Origin: Sinotaia quadrata
Taxonomy: Eukaryota; Mollusca; Gastropoda; Architaenioglossa; Viviparidae
NCBI GenBank assembly: GCA_028829895.1
Contig: CM054178.1
Coordinates: 91,019,558-91,083,557, forward strand
Reading direction: 5' to 3'
Length of the DNA: 64,000 nt
Shown: in pieces, positions 49,271-59,717 of the stretch
How the letters are laid out: each line of letters opens with the position of its first letter
Position numbering within the stretch: the first letter of the stretch is position 1
Notes under the pieces: model-generated
Databases searched by the model: none
What the model was told of the DNA's origin: nothing
Seen by the model: only the letters and a program-made list of their open reading frames with translations
Translations under genes and position numbers: made by a program

Positions 49271-52200
49271 CGTTATGTGTTTAGTAACATCATGTTTTCC
49301 CCCATGTTTAGCAAGGACTAGCCTTTATTCCTTTGTTTACCCTGTTTTCTAATCTACACGTTTTAGAATCAGCTAGCCTCTTTCCTTTGTGTCTCTGGTT
49401 TCTAAACACAATCATTGTTTCATTTCAGACAATTTTTTGTGACTATTTAGTTGGCTAAGTGCCTTTTCTGACCATTTTAAAATATTTGGCCAAATTCCTT
49501 ACCTGCCCATTTGAAAATATTTGGCTAAATTCCTTACCTGCCCATTTAAAAAATATTTGGTTAAATTCCTTACCTGCCCATTTAAAAAATATTTGGTTAA
49601 ATTCCTTACCTGCCCATTCTGGCAGTGGTGACGCACTGCTTCTGTAGGAAAACTGGTAAACGTACTGAGGGGCGGCACCAGTACGGTTGACGATGGCTTT
49701 TGTCTCCATTATGGTTGGCATCACAAAAGCGTAATCCGACATAAGCTGCACACGAGACCACCGGTTGTCACCAGGTTGACTAGGACGAGTTCTAAGCAAA
49801 TTCTTTAACTCAAACTGGTCGCTAGCTCGTGTTCTAAATTAAAGTATCAACTCAAACTGATCGCTAGTTTGTGTATCAACTCAAACTGATCGCTAGTTTG
49901 TGTATCAACTCAAACTGATCGCTAGTTTGTGTATCAACTCAAACTGATCGCTAGTTTGTGTATCAACTCAAACTGATCACTAGTTCAGGCTCTGAATGAA
50001 ATCAGTAACACAAACTGGCTGTTAGCTTGGGTTGTGAATGAAATCAACACAAACTGGCCATTACCTCTGAATTAGAGCCACCTCATCAACATGATTATTG
50101 TAAATCCTAATATTTGAAGATGTAATTTATGTAGATAATGAGTTGTTTTACTCATTGTCATAAAATTTGAAGTGCCCTCCATTTATTTATTTTAAATTAC
50201 TATTTGAATGGACGAGTGGGTAGAATGCAAGGGGGTATAAGTACACGTATACTAAACATCAGTGAGGCAAGGAAGCGTGGAATGCCTTCGATAGGCTGTG
50301 TGTTGACGGACAAGGAACAATGAGATTTATGCCAGTACATAACGGTGAAATCGGCTAGATCATCACTGTAATAGAGACTGAATCTAAGAGAGGTGTTGAT
50401 TAAGATACCCGGAAGTATTACCATGGGGAGTTGTAAGGGAGGTGACTCTGAGACTGAACCACGAGTATCCGTAATCCGTAATTTTAGCATTTCATTGGGT
50501 AGTCACGTGACTCGGTAAATAATTTAGGCAGTAAAAACTAGTTTAATCACTAGTTTAGTGACTCAGTAAATGATGTAGATAGTGAACACTAATTTAGTCA
50601 CTTGAGAAATTTGCTACAATGAAAGGCCATTAAGAGTACACTTTGGGAGCAGCAGTGTATATATATGTTAGACTGAGATTTTGAACTTTGAGAAAACTAC
50701 TGGAAAATAAATAAATGATTTATTCATTTGCGTTTTTTATATGAAGCTCAAAGAAAACATATTGACGAGGAAGAATGTGCTAAATCATTGTCGTTGAAAT
50801 TGATTGTACTTAAAGGATAGAGGTTTTTGAGAACTCATTTGTGAGAGAAAAGAAAGAATGTACACAGAGATGTCTTACTTACAAATTAGTGGGAGCACTG
50901 GAAGAGAGAATTTGTCACCATTGACTTCTATCCAGATAAGTAAAAGTGTCCTGTGAGGGGAAAGAACTCTTAAAGAACTGTATAGATGGTCTATTAGCAA
51001 GAGTAGGTAGTTAGTGGCCTGTGTCAGTGGCCTATAACTGACAAGTAAGAAAGTGGCCAGACATTACACCATACCACTAGTAGATGAATAAAGTGGTTTA
51101 TTTTTATCCGCTAGTAATAGCCTATAATTAATTTATTATTAAATTATAAACATATGATTTCGATTAAATTCTGTTTTTTCTGAAAAGCAGTTTCATTGAC
51201 ACCTGTCATAATATATTACTGATGATATTAAACCCAATCGTTATTTTCTTACTCAACTTTTGATACTATTTTAGTAGACGGATAGATGGATTACGTTAGT
51301 GTGGGTTAATGTTTTGTAATTAGTGTGGGTTAATGTTTTGTAATTAGTGTGGGTTAATGTTTTGTAATTAGCATTGTTCATATACTGGTTGTTAAGCAGG
51401 GCGTTCTAAAGAAACGTTTCCTAGCGGAATTAATTTTGTTAACATGTAAACGAGCCAGTCTGAGAGTTGAAAAGAGTGACATTTTAGAAACATATCCTCG
51501 TAACTGAGAAGAGGGTATCTATTGCAAATTAATATTTATAACTCTCAAGCATCCTTTATATTAATGATGTGCCGTGTGTAACCAACAATCATTCATAAGT
51601 CTCTAACAAGACAAGCATTGAATAAGGGAGTTATGGTGTGTAATGAAAGTGTCTAGGAGATGGTCATAAATTAACTCACCTTAATGAAAGTGTCTTGAAG
51701 AAAGCCGTTATTGTACTCACTTCAACGAACGTGTCTCAAGATAGTTGTCAATGTACTCACTTCAGTGAACGTATCTTGAAGAAAGCTGTTATTGTACTCA
51801 CCTCAGTGAACATGTCTTGATAAAGCGTTTATTGTACCCACTTCAGTGAACGTGTCTTAAGATAGCCGTTATTGTACTCACCTCAATGAACGTGTCTTGA
51901 AGATAGCCGCCAATGTACTCACCTTAATGAAAGTGTCTAGGAAAATGCAAATTAAGAAACTCACCTTAATGAAAGTGTCTAGGAGACATCCACAAATCAA
52001 CTCACCTCAATGAACGAGTCTTAAGATAGCCGTCATTGTGCTCACCTCAATGAACGAGTCTTAAGCCGTCATTGTGCTCACCTCGATGAACGAGTCTTAA
52101 GATAGCCGTCATTGTGCTCACCTCAATGAACGAGTCTTAAGATAGCCGTCATTGTGCTCACCTCAATGAACGAGTCTTAAGATAGCCGTCATTGTGCTCA

Positions 52201-55200
52201 CCTCAATGAACGAGTCTTAAGATAGCCGTCATTGTGCTCACCTCAATGAACGAGTCTTAAGATAGCCGTCATTGTGCTCACCTCAATAAACGAGTCTTAA
52301 GATAGCCGTCATTGTGCTCACCTCGATGAACGTGTTATGAAGTGAGCCGGCAGTATACTCACCTGAATGATCGTGTCTCGAAGATAGCCTTCCTGTGAGA
52401 TGCTTGCCATAGAGATGTATTCCTGAGTGATCTCCTGGAGCACCTGTCTTGTATTTCCTGGAAAATACAACTCCACAAACGCTGTTATCACTGCCGTAGT
52501 GCTCGACATCGACGTGTCTGAAGAGGGAGGTACATCTAAGACAGAGAGAGGTGTGAGGAAATTAGGTAAATCTAAGACAGAGAGAGGTGTGAGGAAATTA
52601 GGTAAATCTAAGACAGAGAGAGGAGTGAGGAAATTAGGTAAATCTAAGACAGAGAGAAGTGTGAGGAAATTAGGTAAATCTAAGACAGAGAGAGGTGTGA
52701 GGAAATTAGGTAAATCTAAGACAGAGAGAGGAGTGAGGAAATTAGGTAAATCTAAGACAGAGAGAAGTGTGAGGAAATTAGGTAAATCTAAGACAGAGAG
52801 AAGTGTGAGGAAATTAGGTAAATCTAAGACAGAGAGAAGTGTGAGGAAATTAGGTAAATCTAAGACAGAGAGAAGTGTGAGGAAATTAGGTAAATCTAAG
52901 ACAGAGAGAAGTGTGAGGAAATTAGGTAAATCTAAGACAGAGAGAAGTGTGAGGAAATTAGGTAAATCTAAGACAGAGAGAGGTGTGAGGAAATTAGATA
53001 AATCTAAGACACTGGGAGAGGTGTGAGGAAATTCGGTAAATCTAAGACACAGGGAGAGGTGTGAGGAAATTCGGTAAATCGACACAGGGAGAGGTGTGAG
53101 GAAATGGAGTAAACATAAGATTTTTCGATTATCCGAGACGAGTGAACATTTAGTTGGACAGCGATAATTTGTGACCATGTATAACTTAGGATGCAATTAA
53201 GAAGACATTCTGATTCATTTAAAAAAATAAATTTATACTTTGCAGATGTTCCGTATGTCAGAAGAACTTCACACATATATATATATGCCAGGTGTCAACA
53301 GTGAAAAGCCAGTACGATTGAAAGATCGCGACTGTAAATGCTTTTTTTTTTTTAAATTGAGAAAACAACAAACCTCTCAGTATTGACTGAAAATATACAC
53401 TATAATAAATATTGACTGGTGCTGACTGAAAAGAAAATAATCTTGATGACTTTATGAATAAGAACGATAATACTGTAAAGGTAATAATTTCCAATGAAAC
53501 TACAAGGTATATAGATAATATAGATACATTAATATTAGAGATGGTAAAAAATTATGAAACAATTTGATACCCATTAGAAAGTACGCGATCTCGTCCTTGT
53601 TGACACCCCGGATGGAGGTGATGTCCGAGCCTGCCCCCTCCTGCAGCAACTCAGCTGGTGGCCGGGGCACAACGCCAAAAGTATTCTCAACCACGGGTAC
53701 AAAGATATAAATACTATATGTTTTCTGCCAGAATAGAGAAAAACACATTAGCATGAGCTATCTACCTACATATCTACCTATCTTTCTAGCTACATATCTA
53801 CCTCTACATAACTACCTATCTACCTATCTATCTATCTAACTATATATCTGTCTACCTACCTAGTTAAATATCTAGCTAGCTACAAATCTATCTACTACCT
53901 AACTATCTACCTATCTATTTACATACCTACATACATGCCCACTCACGCGTTCCAAAATCTGTATGGAGAGTTCAGATATTGCCACGTATATTGCCTGCAT
54001 GGTGTTAAAAAATTTAAATGATAAAGTAAGAAAGATTTATAGATGAGTATTGTTTCCAAGACTAACTTTAGGATACATATTTTCGACAGCCAGAACCAAA
54101 TCATCAATATTAAAAGTAGAATTTACAAAATGTAAAATTACATTTTAAAAAATCTTTCATTTTCGACAATCCTTTGTGTACTGTTGACAGATCTTATTTG
54201 AAATCTAGGTCTACATTTATAAAATAATTAATTCATGTTTAATTTAAAGGACCTTGTTTGAGATTTAGGTCTTCATGTTCTTCTAGTTAATATCATATCT
54301 TAATTAAAGAATCTTATTTGAAAATTAGAATCTCGTGCATCAAATAATTAGTGTCATGCGCTAATTAAAATATCTTGTTGGAGGTTTAAGACTGCATACA
54401 TGAAATAATATATCATAGTGTGAATTAAATTCGTATGTGCGATGGGTCTGTTTTTGAAAGATTTGGAAATTTAATTGAATATATCGTTTCAACGTCAAGT
54501 TTAAAATACTTTGAATTTGTACTTTTCGAAACTACGAAACATCAAATACTGTAAATGTTTTTATTTGTTTTAGTACTTTTCAGTGATTTGTTTTCGTTTC
54601 TAACCTTTCTACCTTCCGTGTGACGAAATTTGGTTTTCAACAATTGTATTGTAATTTTTAAACCTGGACACTGCCAAATTCTGCAAGCTATCTACGAATA
54701 TAGATTTCTTCACAATGATTTATCATATTACTATTGCTCCCGAGGGTAGCTAAAAATAGTGAACGTCTGTCAGAATTCTTTCCAATAGTATGTTTATTCT
54801 TTATTTATTAACACTTTGTATCGTTTATGCTACATTATATAGAGATAACCCGCCATTAGTACATAACGCTTTTAGTATTTTGCACGTATTCAAGTGGAAA
54901 GTGTCACGTGGAATACTCATTGTCGGTAAAATGCTATTTAATATACTCATTGTCTTTAAAATACCATTAAATATACTCATTGTAAAATGCTATTAAATAT
55001 ACTCATTGTCTGTAAAATACCATTAAATATACTCATTGTAAAATGTTATTAAATATACTCATTGCATATAAAAAGCCATTAAATATACTCATTGCATGTA
55101 AAATACCATTAAATATACTCGTTGCATATAAAATGTCATTAAATATACTAGTTGCATGTAAAATGCCATTAAATATACTCGTTGCTTATAAAATACCATT

Positions 55201-56667
55201 AAATATACTCATTGCCTGTTAAATGCTATTCAGTATACTCATTGCTGTTAAATGCCATTAAATATACTCATTGCCTGTAAAGTGCTATTAAATATACTCA
55301 TTGCCTGTAAAGTGCTATTAATATACTCATTGTCTGTAAAGTGCTATTAAATATACTCATTGCCTGTAAAGTGCTATTAATACAGTCATTGTCTGTAAAG
55401 TGCTATTAAATATACTCATTGCCTGTAAAATGCATTTAAATATACTCATTGCCTGTAAAATCCTGTTAAATATAGTCCCTGCCTGTAACGTGCTAACAAA
55501 TGTACTCATTGCCTGTAAAATTCTGTTGACTATAGTCATTGCCTGTAAAATGCTATTAAATATACACATTGTCTGTACAATCTTATTAAATATACTCATT
55601 GCCTGTAAAATCCTATTAAATATACTCATTGCCTGTACAATCTTATTAAATATACTCATTGCCTGTAAAATCCTATTAAATATACTCATTGCCTGTACAA
55701 TCTTATTAAATATACTCATTGCCTGTAAAATCATATTAAATATACTCATTGCCTGTAAAATCTTATTAAATATACTCATAGCATCTAAAATGCTATTAAA
55801 TATAATCATTTTCTGTAAAGTGCTATTACGTGTCTAATTTTCTGCAAGTTGATATTCAGAATAATAATTTCCTCTATAAATTTGCTATTAAAATATTTCA
55901 TTGAATGTAAAATGTTCTTAAATTAATAATTTCTTGTAAAATTTTAAAATATGCCTATTTACACAATATTATTAGCAATTTTGTATCATCATCATTATCA
56001 ACAACAACAACAACAGCATTTTTGTTTACATCAATTGCAGGATCCATAAACATTATTATTAATGTTTTAGGAAAAAATGGTCTATCTCTGTCTTTGAGGT
56101 CTTCATCACTTCATCACATTCTTTGTAAAATTAAAAATGTGTATTTTCCATATACTGAAAATAAATCTGCATTAGAAATTGTATTTCAAAAATAAAAGCA
56201 AATAATTAACTCTATTTACTATTTATTGCATAATGGTAATAATTAACTCTATTTACTATTTATTGCATAATGGTAAGAGTAGTCTTTCTTGGACAAGACT
56301 GAATTGTAAACTTTTACTGAATTTTTCTAGTTCATCATTAAACTGTTATAATTTCTTTTTTCTTTTGAAACAGATTTTAAGGAAGTGAGTACAGACTTAC
56401 TACTTATCTATCTATCTATCTACCTGTCTGTTTATCTATCTATCTATCTACCTGTCTGTTTATCTATCTATCTATCTACCTGTCTGTTTATCTATCTATC
56501 TATCTATCTACCTGTCTGTTTATCTATCTATCTATCTATCTTTCTATCTATCTATCTTTCTATCTACCTATCTATCTATCTATCTACCTGTCTGTTTATC
56601 TATCTATCTATCTATCTTTCTATCTATCTTTCTATCTATCTATCTACCTATCTATCTACCTTTCTGT

Positions 56668-56711
<44 letters not shown>

Positions 56712-59072
56712 TCCAGATACCTAGTGTTAATGCCTTTAGATTTCTGTTCAAGCAAGTGAAAGTTTAAATTATACAGGTAATCATAAGAGGTTGGCTCACT
56801 CACACCCACTATACCACTGGCATTGATAATTGCTTCCACAGGCTGGAGTCTCAGACAGTCGATCATGGCAGAAGAAGGCTCCGAGGGACATTCCAGCAGG
56901 GTGGCAACGGCCCGAGCGCAGGCCAACGGACGTATCGTGGAGGTTGGAGTTAAAATGGCCCAGGAGGCAATTGACACTCCACTTTCCATGATGGCCTTTG
57001 AGAACAAGCCTGATGAAACGATACAGTGAACACTGTTCATGAAGTTTTTGAGAACAAGCCTGAAAAAACGATACAGTGAACACTTTTCATTGGATCTTAA
57101 TAGTTTACTTTTGTTGGAATAGTTTCTTAAAACTCACGTGACTGCTTGATGAAGTAATTTCTTGTTCTTCGTACACATATGTGTACACACTTCAATAGTA
57201 TGCTACAGCGATATATAGTAAAAGAAGTTAAAGCTTAAATGTAATTTTTAGGAGATATTTAAAATTACATTCTGAGTATGTGTAGTCAATTACATAATTA
57301 TATGATATTTAATATTACATTCTGAGTATTTCTGTAGTCAATTATATAATTATATGATATTTAAAATTACATTCTGAGTATTTCTGTAGTCAATTATATA
57401 ATTATATGATATTTAAAATTACATTCTGAATATTTCTGTAGTCAATTATATATTTATATGATATGCAATCTGCTTTCCGTCAATTTCATCTTTCTATTGT
57501 TAGAACCACTTTCAAGACTCATTCTTTTTTAAATGCACTTTATTCAGATAACTCAGTCATAAATAGCACCATTCAGAGAACTCAGATATAAATAGCACTC
57601 TATCAGTCATAAATTGCACTATTCAGAGAACTCAATCGTAAATAGTACTTTATTCAGAGAATTCAGTCATAAATAGGATTTTATTTAGATCACTCAGTGA
57701 TAAATTGCATTCTATTCAGATAAATCAGTCATAAATAGCACTTTATTCAGAGAACCCAAGCATAAATAGCTCTCTAGTCAGAACACTCAGTCATAAATAG
57801 CTCTCTAGTCAGAACACTCAATCATAAATGGCTCTCTAGTCAGAATACTCAGTCATATAAAGCACTCTATTCATATTATTCAGGCATAAATAGCATCTAT
57901 TAAGAGAAAAAAGTCATAATTAGCATTCTATTTGTAGAAGCCACAAATAGCATTTATTCAGAGAATTCAAGTCACAAATAACACTCTATTCAGAAAACTC
58001 ATTTATAAATAGATCTCTATTCAGAGAACTCAGCTGACGTAGGCAACCATTCTTGTTTCAGTAAATAAATATGTCTCTGCAAATAGTGCTAATAGCACAG
58101 AGCTACATGAAAATATTTCATAAACATTGCCTTGTGTTTCATAAAAGTAAATATTTTGTATAGAAATGAGATATTAGCTTTATTGGCTGACGCTTACTAC
58201 GGTTAACTGCATATATTAGCATATAACTGCTTTATTTAGAGTATGATTCTTTTAAAAATTAAAAAAATAATTAAAATCATATTGACAGATAATTGCAGTG
58301 CCTTTCAGAAATTCGGGAGAGAAAAAGAAAATCAATCACTATTACACATTTTGTTTTAATATATTTGTGTTTAAATTCTTTAAATTTTAAAATCCTTTCA
58401 AATAATATACTACAATATAAAGTGCTAGGTCATCCACTAGTTCTGAAACTGATGTGCACATTGGCTCCATTGGAAGCTCACATGCACAGACATTGTTTAA
58501 CATCATTGTTCATTGGATTTACCCCATTTGTAATTGTGATTCAAGGGGCACCACTCTGAATACCCACCACGTCATACATTCTTAAGTCAGTTTGACATTT
58601 CCAAATATGTTTAGTGCACAGTCCATTCGCGGATGGAGTATATCTCATTGAATCTTATTTTAGCCATTGATCAATTATATGTCCTTTATGAAAGATTCGA
58701 CGGTTTGTGATTTCAAAATTAAAATATTGACGAGATGAAAATGGAAAACTGGTGAATGATAATGATTTAAACATCATTCATTAACTAAAATGAGGTTTAC
58801 AAAAGAAATATTTTTCATGTACATTCATGAGAAAGTTAATATGATTGAAATTTAATGAAATCCAACAAATAAAAATAAAATAAAAGCACAAGTAGCAATT
58901 GATCCATCGAATGATATGTTTCTTAATATAATAATAATATAAATAATTTAATGTCTTTAACACAAAGAGTTGTTTGATGATTTTCCTCAACTAAAATTTG
59001 TGAAAAGCTACAATTTGAGTTTAAGTTCACTTCCTGTTAAGGAGGTAAAATATGATCGGTTCTCTATTTCAC

Positions 59073-59129
<57 letters not shown>

Positions 59130-59673
59130 GCTACAAACAGCAAACATCATATATATATATATATATATAATGTGTGTGCATGCGTGTTCTTATATGCAGC
59201 TTCCTCAATATGAGGAAAATTACATCGGTGTAAAATTTTAACTGTAAGCAATTAATGTTTCTCTTCACAATTTTTGTAAACAGTAAGATACTGTTATCAA
59301 TTTAAGGGTAATTAAGAGAAGACTGAATCTCTGACAGAACCATTGAGAGACGGTAAGGTTCAGGGGGAAACAGTGAGATCAAGTCTCAGCTTAGATCATC
59401 TGATGAAGTCTTTACTGTATAGTCTGCTCACGCCACATTCAGCGGCCTTTTTTTCTTCTTTTTATCTACAATTCAATCGAAGTAAAGTCTGATCAGAAAA
59501 GCTCACTTAACCTCAAGGAATAAACATTTTATTAATCCAGTAATCAAAAATACGTTTGACATGTTCAGGTATGGACTTTGTTAATCCAGAGACAAGAATA
59601 GTGGAGATACAGATCCATTGTGAGTGTCATGGGATAAATATTATTGATCTAGTACACACACAAACGCACGCAT

Positions 59674-59717
<44 letters not shown>

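Noticed and set aside
54900..55840. Long frames over the 30-bp array
   Set aside because: Periodic repeat open on both strands, in an intron.
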